Source: Acidimicrobiia bacterium
GTDB taxonomy: Bacteria; Actinomycetota; Acidimicrobiia; IMCC26256; JAOSJL01
Length of the DNA stretch: 64,000 nt
Direction of reading: 5' to 3'
Assembly (NCBI GenBank): GCA_027494115.1
Contig: JAOSJL010000001.1
Location: forward strand, 248,001-312,000
Of this stretch, positions 46,936 through 56,812 are shown one piece after another. Both the position numbers and the translations under genes were made by a program. The first letter of the stretch is position 1; each line of letters opens with the position of its first letter. The notes under the pieces were generated by a model. It saw only the letters and a program-made list of their open reading frames with translations, was not told the origin of the DNA and did no database searches.

Positions 46936-47237
46936 TGCTCCTCCCCGAAAATCCGGGGAACCCGGATCCGGTCGTCCTCGGCCTCGGGAGCCTGCGCCAG
47001 GACTTCGCCCCGATCCAACGTCGGGCCGACCTGGTCGGGGCGCAGGACGTTCCGCAGGGGAAGGGGGTGCGTGCTCGGCGGAACGCCCTCGGTGGGAAGG
47101 GCCGAGACCCGCGCTGCGTGTTCGAGGATCACCGACAACTGCTCGGAGAACAGAGCCACCTCGTCATCGGTCAGAGCGAGCCGCGCCAGGCGGGCCACGT
47201 GCTCCACATCGTCACGGGTGATCCGCTCGCCGGTCAT
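46932..47237 (-). CDS. gatC: Asp-tRNA(Asn)/Glu-tRNA(Gln) amidotransferase subunit C
   Basis: 101 residues, the small subunit that wraps around GatA. Typical string [30 protein letters not shown] and [12 protein letters not shown]. First gene of gatCAB; its ATG comes 7 bases after a TACGAT element. Confidence 0.95.
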   Translation of the reverse strand: MTGERITRDDVEHVARLARLALTDDEVALFSEQLSVILEHAARVSALPTEGVPPSTHPLPLRNVLRPDQVGPTLDRGEVLAQAPEAEDDRIRVPRIFGEEQ

Positions 47238-47244
47238 GGCCCGG

Positions 47245-47250
47245 ATCGTA
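47245..47250 (-). promoter_or_regulatory. -10 element for gatCAB
   Basis: TACGAT on the minus strand with exactly 7 bases to the gatC ATG. Confidence 0.5.
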
Positions 47251-47325
47251 CCGGCGCGACCGGCGCACCCCGTATCCCGGCCGGTCGACGGCTGCCGAGC
47301 GCGTCAGCTGACGAAATGAGGCGCG

Positions 47326-47331
47326 TAAGAT
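47326..47331 (+). promoter_or_regulatory. -10 element for the SCP2-like gene
   Basis: TAAGAT, about 26 bases before the GTG start; this gene has a leader with a GGAGG ribosome site, unlike the leaderless genes. Confidence 0.4.
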
Positions 47332-47357
47332 GTGGAGCCCGAGACCGCGGAGGCGCA

Positions 47358-47774
47358 GTGGCAACGTACCCGTTTCTGTCGGACGACTGGTTCGAGGCCG
47401 TCCACGAGGTCCTCGTCACCCACTCCGAGGTTTCGAACGCGTCGGGAACGACCGTCACCGATGTGGTGATGAACCTCACCGTCACCGAAACGCCGTTCGA
47501 CAACCCTCGCGAACTCCACGTGGGCTCACTCGAGGGAACCCCGCTGTGGGGCCGTGAGCACCACAGCGACGCCCACCTCACGATCACCGTCGACTACGTG
47601 ACAGCCAAAGAGGTCTTCGTGTCGGGCGACGCACAGGCCGCTCTGTCGGCGTTCATGGCCGGCAAGGTCACGGTGCAGGGCGACCTCACACGGCTGATGG
47701 CCCTGATGCAGAACGGCGACGGCGGTCCCTCGCCGGGTGGCCTCGCCGAAACCCTCCAGACGATCACGGAGTAG
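47358..47774 (+). CDS. SCP2 sterol-carrier-like lipid-binding protein
   Basis: 138 residues. The alpha/beta pattern with AHLTITVDYVTAKEVFVSGDAQAALSAFMAGKVTVQGDLTRLMAL is that of SCP2 domains, which bind lipids or fatty acyl-CoA in a hydrophobic cleft. No other domain is fused. The GTG start is chosen because GGAGG lies 4 bases upstream; the longer frame would begin inside gatC's promoter. The closely packed end faces the MFS exporter. Confidence 0.8.
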   Translation: MATYPFLSDDWFEAVHEVLVTHSEVSNASGTTVTDVVMNLTVTETPFDNPRELHVGSLEGTPLWGREHHSDAHLTITVDYVTAKEVFVSGDAQAALSAFMAGKVTVQGDLTRLMALMQNGDGGPSPGGLAETLQTITE

Positions 47775-47793
47775 CTCTCGTCGCTCTCCACGA

Positions 47794-49278
47794 TCAGGGG
47801 ACAGCGGCGGGGGAACGATCGGCTGAGCGCACGAATCCGGCCGCCGCGACCGCCACCGCCGCGACCGCTGCACCCACGAGGTAAGCACGCACGAACGAGC
47901 TCGGCTCGTCCCCGCCACCCTGCACCGTGGCCAGAACCTGGATCCCCGCCACGAGGCCCAGTTGGCCCACCATCTGCTGCGCCGCGCCCGCGATCCCCTG
48001 GCGGGACAAGTCGACGGAGTTGGCGACCGAGCTGATGAGGCTCGGCGACGAGATACCCAGGCCGAGGCCCGACGCCACGAGTCCGAGCACGACCAGCCAG
48101 ACCGAGCCGGCGGCGGCTCCGGCGGCGAAGACGACCATCGAGACACCGATGCACAGCGTCCCCGTGAGCGCGGCCGTCCGTTCACCGACGCGCACGGCCA
48201 CGTATCCGGCGGGCGGCGCTGACAGGCTGTAGGAGAGCGGCCGGCTCAACATGACCAGCCCGGTCAGTGACAGCGAGTAGCCGAACACCCCCTCCATCAA
48301 GAGTGGCGTGATGATGAACCCGCCCATGTACGCGAACTGGGTGGCGCTGAGGGCCACAAGTGGTGCCGTGAAGTTTCGGCGGGCGAAGAACTCGAGAGGG
48401 AGTATCGGATCAGCCGCCGTGGCTTCGACGTGCACGAAGCCCCAGGCGCAGATCGGCCCCAGCGCGAAGAGAGTGAGCGCGAGCGGCGAGGTCCAACCCT
48501 GTGCGGCGCCGACGTTGAGTGCCAGGAGCGGAGGGATGACGGTCGCTGCGAGTAGCAGCGCGCCGCGCACGTCGATGGACACGTCGTCGCGGCGCGGGGT
48601 CTCGTGGAGCACGATCGACGAGATCAACCAGGCGATCGCCACCAGGGGCAACTGCGCCAGGAACAGCACACGCCAACCGACGGCCTCGACGAGTGGACCC
48701 CCGACGACTATCCCGATCACCGGTGCGCCGGCACCGACGAGAGCCCACCAGCCCATGGCTCTCACACGGTCGGCGGGTCCGAACGCGTGCATGATCAGCG
48801 CCATCGACGCCGGCCCGGTGGCCGCGCCCTCGAAACCACCGATGATCCGAAGCACGATCAGAGCCCCCGCACTCCACGCGAAGGCGGTGAGCCCGGTGAA
48901 GATCGCGAACAGGCCGAGGCCGATCAGGTAGACGCGACGGTGACCCGACCGGTCGCCGAGACGGCCCATCAGAGGCATCCCGAGTGCGTGAGCGAGGAAC
49001 GGCCCGGTCACCACCCAGGTGAGGGTCGTTTCGCTTGCTCCGAGGTCGTCGGCGATCTCCGGGATCGCGACGGCCAGGACGGTGATCGTGAAGCCCGTAG
49101 CGAAGACGCCGGTGAGCACCGAACACAGGACCCACCAGCGGTAGCGGTCGCTCCCCGCCACTCGTCGCCGCGCCCGCTCCCGCCAGAGAACGGGCCATGC
49201 GACACCGGGGACCTCTTCGGTACCCGGGAATTCGCCGAGCAGGGGTGCGCCCTCGGGCGCACCCCGCTCACGGCTCAT
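47794..49278 (-). CDS. MFS drug:H+ antiporter, DHA2 (14-helix) type
   Basis: 494 residues with about 14 hydrophobic helices. Family marks: LAVAIPEIADDLGASETTLTWVVTGPFLAHALGMPLMGRLGDRSGHRR in the first three helices and GWRVLFLAQLPLVAIAWL in helix 6. Such proteins export drugs, lipids or metabolites. The ATG overlaps the stop of the Lon-domain lipoprotein (ATGA). Possibly the exporter and the lipoprotein act together at the cell surface, but nothing in the sequence proves it. Confidence 0.85.
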   Translation of the reverse strand: MSRERGAPEGAPLLGEFPGTEEVPGVAWPVLWRERARRRVAGSDRYRWWVLCSVLTGVFATGFTITVLAVAIPEIADDLGASETTLTWVVTGPFLAHALGMPLMGRLGDRSGHRRVYLIGLGLFAIFTGLTAFAWSAGALIVLRIIGGFEGAATGPASMALIMHAFGPADRVRAMGWWALVGAGAPVIGIVVGGPLVEAVGWRVLFLAQLPLVAIAWLISSIVLHETPRRDDVSIDVRGALLLAATVIPPLLALNVGAAQGWTSPLALTLFALGPICAWGFVHVEATAADPILPLEFFARRNFTAPLVALSATQFAYMGGFIITPLLMEGVFGYSLSLTGLVMLSRPLSYSLSAPPAGYVAVRVGERTAALTGTLCIGVSMVVFAAGAAAGSVWLVVLGLVASGLGLGISSPSLISSVANSVDLSRQGIAGAAQQMVGQLGLVAGIQVLATVQGGGDEPSSFVRAYLVGAAVAAVAVAAAGFVRSADRSPAAVP

Positions 49279-51341
49279 TCGAGACCTGCGGTCTCCGATC
49301 CACCGATGTAGGCGAGCATCCGACTGTCGACGTAGCCGGACCACAACGTGGAGAGAGAGCCGAACTTGTCGGAGACGTCTCCCTCACGATCGACGCGGCC
49401 GCTCTCGTACGAGCCGACCGCAGCCACCGGTTCGACATCCCCGGCGCGAAGCGAGGTCACCGCGCCGGCGAGTTGCTCCTCGGCGAGGTCGAGCGCCGAG
49501 ATCAGCGCACGTTCGTTGTCCACCCCGACGACGTTGAGCCCATCGTCGAGCTGCGCGCCGAGTGAGTAGAACTGTGCCAGCAGGGAGCTGCTGAGCGTGT
49601 AGACGCGGAGGGCACCACCGAGCTTCGCGTACGCCGACGTGTCGGCGTCGGTGAAGTACTCGTCGAGTCCCCCGATGAGGTTCAACCCGGAGGTCGCGAG
49701 CGCGTAGTCGACGAAGTTCTCCGCGAAGGTGGCACGGACGGCGTCGGCGTTCACACCGGCCGCCGCCGCCTCCTCGCTGATGACCACCGTGTCGAAGGCG
49801 TTGAGGTTCGCCTCGGCCGCACGACGGAAGAAGTCGGCGATCGCCGTGAGGTCGACGTCCTCGTCGATCGACTCGCCTCCGAGACCGCGGCTGAACTCGA
49901 GCTGGTCGTCGGCGCTCTCGATGAGCACGTCGTTGAACTCGAAGTAGACGGCGGCCAACAGCAGATCCCTGAGAGCCTCTTCCGAGGTCTCGACAGGTCG
50001 TGTGAGCAGGTCGTCGCCGATGAAGCAGAGACTCAGCGCGTCGACGGCGTTCGTGTAGGCGGCGATGAGCCCCGACGCGTCACTCACGGTCTCGGGTGAC
50101 ACCGTGCCCAGGCTGTCGACGAGCGCGTCGACCTCCGTGCAGACAGCGGAACGACTGTCGAGATCCGCTTGCCACTCGTCGGGCCCGAGCTCCCAGCCTG
50201 TCCCGACAGCGACCGCCGCCGCCGAGAGAGCGGCCGCCTCGAGGGCCGAAGAATACGCGCCGGCCTGAAGGCCCTGATCGGAGAGGTCCTGTGCCGTGAC
50301 GGCGGCTGCGTCGGCCTCGTCGACGAAGCCCGAATCGAATGCGAACTGCTGACCCTCGGGAGTCAGCGCGCCGACCGCGTTGATCGACTCCTGATACCGG
50401 CCGATCCACTTCTGTACCGTGGCCTCGATGCGGTCGTTGGCCTCGGAGTCGAGGTCGGTGTCGGACGTGTCCTCGAAACGCGGAAGTGTTTCGCCGGTGA
50501 ACTCCTCGTAGGCCTCGTACACGTCGGCCACTTCCTTCACCTCGATGCCGGAACGGCGACCGAGGTCGATCACGTCGACGTTCTCGCCCGTGGCGAGATC
50601 GGCGGAGGTGCCCTGGCCCGCGGGGATCAGCATCGTGACGTCGCTACTCGAGCCGCTCTCGCCACCGGTGCGGACGGCCGCGTCGATGACCCCGAGCGAC
50701 TCCTCGTCGCTCGTCTCCTCGGTGGTCTCGGTCGTCTCGTCGGGGTCCGCTCCGACGCTGGAGGCCTTCCCCTCGCTGACCGCCACCGCGCCGTCGACCT
50801 TCTGCGGGATCCCACCGACGGGTCCGATCGTGCCGTCGGGGTTGATCGTGCCGGTCATGACGACGTTCGGGTTCAGCTCGTCACCACGGAAGGCCGCGAT
50901 CGTTCCGACCGTGAGCGCGCCACCGGCGCTCGGCCCGTCGATCTTGCCCTTGACGTCGTAAGTGACCTCACGCCCGGTGATCTGCCCACCGGTGATGATC
51001 GTGCTGACGGTTGCGGCCTCCCAGCCTGCCGCACGCCACTGGTCACCCGTGCCGGCGACCTCGTCCTCGGTGAAACCGACGCGGAACTCCTCGCCGTCGA
51101 CATCGTTGACGCGGATCCGTACGGGGTTGGCGCCACCGCCGTAGGTCCCGTCCCCGAATTCCTGGAAGAAGAGCGCGTTCAGCTCGACGGTGCCGTCACC
51201 GCCGCCACCGTTTTCGCCGCTCGTCGTCGAACCGTCGCCGCTGCTGTCGCCACCGCCGCCGCAGGCGGCGCCCAGAAGTGCGAGTGCCAGCAGAACCGCC
51301 AGCAGTCGGAACCCTCGTGTGGTGGTTGTGCGCCCCGTCAT
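49275..51341 (-). CDS. Secreted lipoprotein with a Lon-type (S16) protease domain
   Basis: 688 residues. An N-terminal signal peptide ends in a lipobox-like LGAACGGGG, followed by a Gly/Ser/Thr linker. Residues about 90-190 form a Lon proteolytic domain with catalytic Ser in GKIDGPSAGGALT and catalytic Lys in GGIPQKVDGA. There is no AAA ATPase and no PDZ domain. The remaining 450 residues are helical, acidic and unrecognised. An AAGGGAG site 5 bases before this ATG favours it over one six codons upstream. Probably anchored outside the cytoplasmic membrane. Confidence 0.8.
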   Translation of the reverse strand: MTGRTTTTRGFRLLAVLLALALLGAACGGGGDSSGDGSTTSGENGGGGDGTVELNALFFQEFGDGTYGGGANPVRIRVNDVDGEEFRVGFTEDEVAGTGDQWRAAGWEAATVSTIITGGQITGREVTYDVKGKIDGPSAGGALTVGTIAAFRGDELNPNVVMTGTINPDGTIGPVGGIPQKVDGAVAVSEGKASSVGADPDETTETTEETSDEESLGVIDAAVRTGGESGSSSDVTMLIPAGQGTSADLATGENVDVIDLGRRSGIEVKEVADVYEAYEEFTGETLPRFEDTSDTDLDSEANDRIEATVQKWIGRYQESINAVGALTPEGQQFAFDSGFVDEADAAAVTAQDLSDQGLQAGAYSSALEAAALSAAAVAVGTGWELGPDEWQADLDSRSAVCTEVDALVDSLGTVSPETVSDASGLIAAYTNAVDALSLCFIGDDLLTRPVETSEEALRDLLLAAVYFEFNDVLIESADDQLEFSRGLGGESIDEDVDLTAIADFFRRAAEANLNAFDTVVISEEAAAAGVNADAVRATFAENFVDYALATSGLNLIGGLDEYFTDADTSAYAKLGGALRVYTLSSSLLAQFYSLGAQLDDGLNVVGVDNERALISALDLAEEQLAGAVTSLRAGDVEPVAAVGSYESGRVDREGDVSDKFGSLSTLWSGYVDSRMLAYIGGSETAGLE

Positions 51342-51413
51342 CGTCGCTCCCTTGACCATCGGTCGACCTACATCGCCGGACCGGCGGCTCGGGCCGGTTC
51401 CTGAGGATGACGC

Positions 51414-51419
51414 ACGTTA
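51414..51419 (-). promoter_or_regulatory. Possible -10 element for the Lon-domain lipoprotein
   Basis: TAACGT on the minus strand, about 70 bases before the ATG, in a 185-base gap that shows no other feature. Confidence 0.35.
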
Positions 51420-51526
51420 GCGGTATTGCGCAGTGAAAGCACCGATCGGCCAAGCCGTCGTCGCTGCGGGGCCGACCTCGCGAGATGGACGCCTCGAGGT
51501 GGACCCAAGGATTCCCGTCGACCGGC

Positions 51527-53738
51527 CTACTCGAAGCGGGTGGCCACCACGTCCACGAGGCGGCGTCCGGCGTCGACCGGCGAGGTCGCGCTGCGCTCGA
51601 GCGTGATACCCGCACCCAGGAGAAAGGCCCCACCCAGTGCCAGCCACATCCAGGTCGGAACACCGGCTGCCGCGCCGAGGGACTCGTAGACAGTGACAGC
51701 GATGAGGAGTCCCGTCCCGATGAAAAGCGGAGCGGCGAGGCGACGCCAACCGCCGACAGCGACAGCGACGACGCCGACAGCCCCCGCAACAACTGCGTGC
51801 CAACCCGCTCCCCCGGAGATCCGCTCGATACACGCGCTCGCTCCGAGCAGGGCGAGGGCCGGGCCGTACGCGACCCACGAGGACGGAATCGCGGTCGTCG
51901 GCTGATCGTCACTCGTGTACTCGCCCACGATCTCGTCGACCCGCGCGTGACGCGCCCACGCGCCGGCGATCAGGAGCTGCAGGGCGACCGGAGCCGCGTA
52001 CGCCTCCGTACTCATCACTGCCGCGGCGTCGAGCACGGTCCACAAACCGATCGTCGCCACGACGCCTCCGGCGTGGGCAACCGGCACCCAGTGGAAGAAG
52101 ACGCCGGTGCCGACGACGAGCCCTCCGGCGATGATGGTCGCAACACCGAAGGCGGTCTGATCGCCGCTCGTGAGAACGAGCCCGGTGGTGAGAACAGCCA
52201 CCGCCGCCGCGAAGAAGGAGGACCTCCACTCGCGGGGCACGAGGACTGCCAGAGCAGCCCAGACGGCCGCTGACGACGCCAGGGCGAGCCCGAGAGTGGT
52301 CGAGTCCAGCCCCACCACGTCTCCGACGCCTGTCGACGCTCCCACAACGAACACGCCTGCTGCGATCGACGACGTGATGCGCATCCACGTCCGCGTCGCG
52401 GTCTCGGCCGCCACCGCGGCGGCCAGCACCGCGGCGAGCGACCCGATGGATGTCCGCGCCCCGGCAGCCGGCCAGGCAACGACGAGCGCAAAACTCGAGG
52501 CGGCCAGCACACCCAGTCCCGCCCGCGCCCGTCCGATGAGCAGTGTCGCCGCAGCGACGCCGAGTGAGGCGAAGGCGACGGCCACGGGATCTCCGCTGGC
52601 GGACGCGACGGCACCGAACGCACAGATCCCCGCCGCGACACCGAAGACCACTCTGAGATCCTTCAGGACCCTCGGGCGAGCGACCATCCATCCGACGGCC
52701 AACAGCCCGAACGCGAGGCCGAGAGTGGTGTCGGGGAAGACCGGCTCCCACAACTCGTCCGGGAACGCCACGAGGAGCGTGATGGCTCCCGCTGCCAGAA
52801 CACCGATACCGGCGGCAACCTCGGCAGCGACGGCAGCGACGGCCATCGGCCGCGCGAAGAGCGGATCATCGGCAGCCAGAAGTGCCACGACCTCGATGAC
52901 CACGAACGCGCCCGCGAGCAGAACAAGTGTCGTATCGCCGTCCGGGCGCCGCCGCGGCAAGGCCGGCGATCAGCGGCACCGAAATCCCGGCGAGGGCGAG
53001 CCACGCCCAGCGCCCGTCGGCACGGCGGCGCGCCGCCCGCAGCAATGTCGCACCGACCACGGGGCCTGTGGCTGCAAGGGCGATCGACTCCCCGACCGTC
53101 AGAGGGCCGCGCGCACCCACGTCGGCGGCGTAGGGGATTGCGACGGCGATCGCGGGAGCGACGCCGGCCACGATCGCCCAGACGTCGCCGATCTCGGGGC
53201 GGCGCGCCGGAAGTGACCCCGACACGATGCCGATCAGCGACCAGACCAGCGCGACCGCGGCGAGCGCCAGCGGTGCCGGAACGGGGCTCAGGCCGCCCAG
53301 ACCGGTGGCGGCCACGATGACGGACGCCACCGCGACCCACCGCAGCACGACGGAGCCCGACCACGCAGCGAGAGCTCCGTAGAAGACGCCCCCCGCCACG
53401 CCGAGGATGAGTGCCATGGCGGCCCAGCCGAACCCGATCTTGGTGTCCGTGGCGGCGGCGGCGACGGGGGCGAGAAACGCTCCGAGGTGGAACAGAACCG
53501 ACCCCGTAGCGGGAATCCGGTGCCGGAGTCGGCGACCGGCTATGAGGAAGGCGCCCGAGAGGCCCGCGACGATCGCAAGCTTGACCTCGTCGGGAAGAGT
53601 GTCCCAGCGCACCGCCACGAAGAGCGTGGCGGCCGCAACGAGGAGAAACGCTCCTGTCCCCGAGATCCAGACAGCGGCGCTCCGTCGCGTCTGATCGTTG
53701 CCGATATTGCTGTCGATGGTGTTCGTGTTGGTGTCCAT
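51527..53738 (-). CDS. Large polytopic membrane protein, DUF2157-like (one frame break)
   Basis: About 736 residues, almost entirely short hydrophobic helices (some 20) rich in Ala, Val and Gly. The first helices (WISGTGAFLLVAAATLFVAVRWDTLPDEVKL, then RLRHR) resemble the start of DUF2157 membrane proteins. Removing one C near 52950 joins AAAP to DGDTTLVLLAG. No catalytic or transport motif can be identified. The ATG follows a CACGAT element by 6 bases. Function unknown. Confidence 0.75.
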
Positions 53739-54343
53739 GCACCGATCGTGAGCGACCGGTACGCCCGGCACCATCCGTGCTCGCCCTCAACGGCTCCTGG
53801 GGTCACCCCAGGGGTGTCCCGGGGGTTGCGCGGCCCGGGTTCGGTCAGCGGTGCAGTGCGGACCGTTCTCCGGCGGTGAGGTCGATCGCCCGGCGATCCT
53901 CGAACAGTGCGTCGAAGTCGCGAACGGAGGCGAGGGAACGGCGCCAGGCCAGGGCCTCACGATTCCAGGCCAGGGCCGGACCGGAACGGCTCGGGCGTCC
54001 GTAGCCGTTCCCCGGGCGGGACACGGGAGGCGCCTTGGTGGCGCCCTGCGAGAACCGTCGAACGATCATGACTGCGACCCTGGCATTCCGACCCCTTGTG
54101 ACCACTTTCTGCGATATCTGCCGTCTGGCCCGCTCGCCCCCCATGTCGGCTATGTGCCGTAGGACGAATGACCAAGCGGCGTGTTTCGAGCACGCACAGA
54201 AGAACATTGGCCTGTGGAGAGGTCAACCCCATGGACGCATAGCTAGATCGGGCTATGACCTCTCACACGCGGGCTCCACGACTCCCCCGTCCACAAGGCC
54301 TCGCGTTCGTCACTGTGCGCGCGCGGGCGGTCCTGAGACTCTC
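53739..54343. other. Non-coding or weakly coding gap between the membrane protein and the PASTA kinase
   Basis: No recognisable gene. Both strands carry short open frames of 75-126 codons (for example one starting MTATLAFRPL with the Cys string TFCDICR and MCRRTN) that show no family match and ordinary composition. The DNA is locally less GC-rich, with an A run near 54344. CATAGC and GCTATG form an inverted repeat around 54248. A -10-like CACGAT for the membrane protein lies at 53745-53750. Remaining bases show nothing I can name. Confidence 0.5.
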
Positions 54344-54392
54344 AAAAAAAGAAAATCGTGGCTCTCCGTGGGCCGCCGGTCAAAAGCCCACG
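54344..54392 (-). terminator. Probable terminator after the PASTA kinase gene
   Basis: On the minus strand CGTGGGC and GCCCACG form a 7-bp stem, followed 11 bases later by TTTTCTTTTTTT. It lies 50 bases after the kinase stop. The gap between stem and T run is longer than usual. Confidence 0.45.
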
Positions 54393-54441
54393 AGAGGGAC
54401 GATCGTGCGGGCTAGTCCCACGCCGACACGCGGGCCATGGT

Positions 54442-56316
54442 TCAAAAAGCGATCGTGACGGTGGCGCCGCGCTTGACCTTCGTGTCGGGCGCGGGACTCT
54501 GGGTCACCACGGGCGCTCCGGGCGTGAAGTTGGTGGTGTCGACGTCGAAGGCCAGACCCTTCGCCTCGAGCGCCGCCGTGGCAGCGTCGATGCCGAGACC
54601 GCGGACATCGGGAACGGGCACGAGATCAGGACCCTTGCTCACCCGGACCGTCACGGTCGATCCCCGTTCCGCCGGCTCCCCGGCCGCGGGCGTGGTGCCG
54701 ATCACCTGTCCCGACGGCACGTCATCGCTGAACTCGTCCGCGCGCTCGGGCACCAGCCCGATTCCCTCCAGGGCGGCCGCCGCCTCGTCGTAGCCGGAAC
54801 CGGCCAGATCCTGGACGGTGCGCAGCGGTGGGCCGTCGCTGATGAGGATGTTGATCTTCGAACCGCTCGCCACCTCTTCCCCGGCCGGGGGATCCTGGCT
54901 GATGACCACGTCGGCAGGAACGTCCTCGGATGGTTCGCGCGCCTGTTCCCCTACGAGGAATCCCGCGTCCTCGAGTTCGCGGATCGCCTCCTCCACAGCG
55001 AGCCCCGTCACGGTCGGAATCGCGACCGGCGGCGGCCCGCTCGACACCGTGAGGCTCACGGTGCCGTCGTCGTTCATGAACGCTCCCGCAGCGGGTCGCT
55101 GCTCCAGGATCGTGCCCGCGGGCTCCGCAGCCTCGATCTCCTCGACGACGTCGATCGACACCCCGACCTCATCGGCCACCTGACCGGCCGCGTCTGTGGT
55201 GAGACCGACGAGCTGGGGAGCGGGGACGGTGGCTGCCGGTGTCTGGAACAGGGCGAACGCGGCCGCGCCCAGCGCGGCGAGGATGACGGCTCCGACGATC
55301 CAGGGCGTGAGCCGACGGCCGGTGGACGCTTCCTCGAGCTGGTCGTCGACACCCATCGGCTCGGCGTCGGCGTCCTGGTCGAACACGGTCGAGGCGGCCT
55401 CCGAAGCCGTGCCCGAGCGCATCTGGGTGGGGTTGGCGTCCTCGGCCACCGCGCCCGCCACCACCAAGGTGAGCGGCGCCGGCGGGGGAAGAGCCTCCGC
55501 TGCATCTTCGAGGGCCGACCTCATCGTCGTGGCATCGGGATAGCGCTCGTCGGGTTCGGCCCGCCCGGCCCGTTCCACGACCGCGCTCAACGGACCCATC
55601 TCCTCGGGTGCGACCACCGAGCGCCGGGCTCGTCCGGCCAACGTTCCGATGGGCGTGTCCGCGACCCCGGGAACCCGTCCCGTCACCGACTCCACCAGGA
55701 CGAGCGAGAGGGCGTAGAGGTCGGCGCGTCCGTCGAGAGGTGTCCCGAGACCCTGTTCGGGCGCGGCGTAACGCGCGGTGCCGAGGACCGCGCCGGCCGG
55801 TTCGGTCCAGCTCGCTTCAGCGAGCGCGCGAGCCAGCCCGAAGTCGGCAACCCGCACGATGCCGTGTTCGTCGAACAGCAGATTCGCCGGCTTGATGTCG
55901 CGGTGGACGAGCCCGCGCTCCTGCGCATGTTCGAGTGCCGCGCTGACTTCACGCCCCACGTGCGCTGCCTGCGCCGGCGAAAGGCGGACGCCGCCGTCGA
56001 GCATGCTGCGCAGGCTGCCTCCGGCGAGGTACTCCAGAACCATGAACGGGAGCCCGTCGTTGCCCCAGTCGTAAACGGCCATGATGTTGGGGTGGTGGAG
56101 AGACGCGGCGAGCTGTGCCTCGGCGCGGAAACGCCGCAGGAATCCCGCGTCCTCGGCCAGGGCGGCGTGCAGGACCTTCACCGCCACCCGACGCCGGAGC
56201 CGGATGTCGTCGGCGAGGTAGACCCGACCGCCACCACCTGTCCCGATCGGGACGCGCAATCGATACCGGTCGGCCAGTACGGTCCCGACCAGGTCTGAGA
56301 CTCCACTCATGGTCAT
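54442..56316 (-). CDS. pknB: PASTA-domain serine/threonine protein kinase
   Basis: 624 residues. Kinase domain: glycine loop PIGTGGGGRVYLAD, ATP Lys in RVAVKVLH, catalytic loop VHRDIKPANLLFD, DFGLA and GTARYAAPEQ. One membrane helix (TPWIVGAVILAALGAAAFALF) separates it from four outside PASTA repeats (starts PAPQLVGL, AIPTVTGL, RTVQDLAG, VPVPDVRG) that in PknB/StkP sense peptidoglycan fragments. The kinase is usually linked to cell division genes; here it stands alone, divergent from a small membrane protein. The first ATG after the TACCGT element is used; MSG two codons later is possible. Confidence 0.9.
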   Translation of the reverse strand: MTMSGVSDLVGTVLADRYRLRVPIGTGGGGRVYLADDIRLRRRVAVKVLHAALAEDAGFLRRFRAEAQLAASLHHPNIMAVYDWGNDGLPFMVLEYLAGGSLRSMLDGGVRLSPAQAAHVGREVSAALEHAQERGLVHRDIKPANLLFDEHGIVRVADFGLARALAEASWTEPAGAVLGTARYAAPEQGLGTPLDGRADLYALSLVLVESVTGRVPGVADTPIGTLAGRARRSVVAPEEMGPLSAVVERAGRAEPDERYPDATTMRSALEDAAEALPPPAPLTLVVAGAVAEDANPTQMRSGTASEAASTVFDQDADAEPMGVDDQLEEASTGRRLTPWIVGAVILAALGAAAFALFQTPAATVPAPQLVGLTTDAAGQVADEVGVSIDVVEEIEAAEPAGTILEQRPAAGAFMNDDGTVSLTVSSGPPPVAIPTVTGLAVEEAIRELEDAGFLVGEQAREPSEDVPADVVISQDPPAGEEVASGSKINILISDGPPLRTVQDLAGSGYDEAAAALEGIGLVPERADEFSDDVPSGQVIGTTPAAGEPAERGSTVTVRVSKGPDLVPVPDVRGLGIDAATAALEAKGLAFDVDTTNFTPGAPVVTQSPAPDTKVKRGATVTIAF

Positions 56317-56326
56317 GGCTCGATCA

Positions 56327-56332
56327 ACGGTA
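56327..56332 (-). promoter_or_regulatory. -10 element for the PASTA kinase
   Basis: TACCGT on the minus strand, 10 bases before the ATG, so the predicted leader would be about three bases. Confidence 0.4.
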
Positions 56333-56367
56333 CCGGCCCCGTTGGTCGGGGACGCGGCAACGCCGGG

Positions 56368-56373
56368 TACCGT
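56368..56373 (+). promoter_or_regulatory. -10 element for the small membrane-anchored protein
   Basis: TACCGT, the same hexamer as the divergent kinase promoter, with exactly 7 bases to the GTG at 56381. Confidence 0.5.
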
Positions 56374-56380
56374 CGCTGAT

Positions 56381-56809
56381 GTGGTGAAGACACGCACTCA
56401 GCGGAATCCGTGGCGCGTCGTGATCGTCGTCACCGGACTACTCCTCGCCGCGAATCTCCTGATCTGGGCAGGGTTGGCCACCCAACAGGGCGACGAACGG
56501 GCGCCACTTCCGGGAGCGATCGAGTCGATCGTTCCTGTCGAAGGCGGCCTCACGAGCTCCAACAGCAGCGTCCAGGTCGACCTGCGCGACGACATGACCG
56601 GCGTTCTCGTGATCGACGGCCACGAGATACCCGAGGACCAGATCACGGGAACCGCCGACCTCGGGGTCTTCGAGTTCCGACCGGGTACCGACCAGGAAAT
56701 CTCCCGTTTCGAGCCCGGGACCCACAGCGCGACCGTCGTCTACTGGCCGCGCACGGGCACCCGCGCCGATGCCGAGTCGTTCACCTGGGACTTCCGCGTC
56801 GGCGGTTGA
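56381..56809 (+). CDS. Membrane-anchored protein of unknown function
   Basis: 142 residues. A basic N terminus, one membrane helix (VVIVVTGLLLAANLLIWAGL near residues 12-31) and an outside beta-rich domain with DLRDDMTGVLVIDGHEIP, FEFRPGTDQEISRFEPG and TVVYWPRTG, resembling a small immunoglobulin-like sandwich. No family recognised. The GTG is set by the -10 element and gives a sensible signal anchor. It ends 3 bases before the end of the surface hydrolase gene. Being divergent from the PASTA kinase suggests envelope work. Confidence 0.7.
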   Translation: MVKTRTQRNPWRVVIVVTGLLLAANLLIWAGLATQQGDERAPLPGAIESIVPVEGGLTSSNSSVQVDLRDDMTGVLVIDGHEIPEDQITGTADLGVFEFRPGTDQEISRFEPGTHSATVVYWPRTGTRADAESFTWDFRVGG

Positions 56810-56812
56810 ACC

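Noticed and set aside
52170-53216. 348-residue plus-strand Ala/Thr-rich ORF
   Set aside because: Mirror of the Ala/Val-rich membrane protein on the minus strand.
53845-54207. 120-residue minus-strand ORF
   Set aside because: No family match, no convincing ribosome site or promoter; mentioned only within the gap entry.
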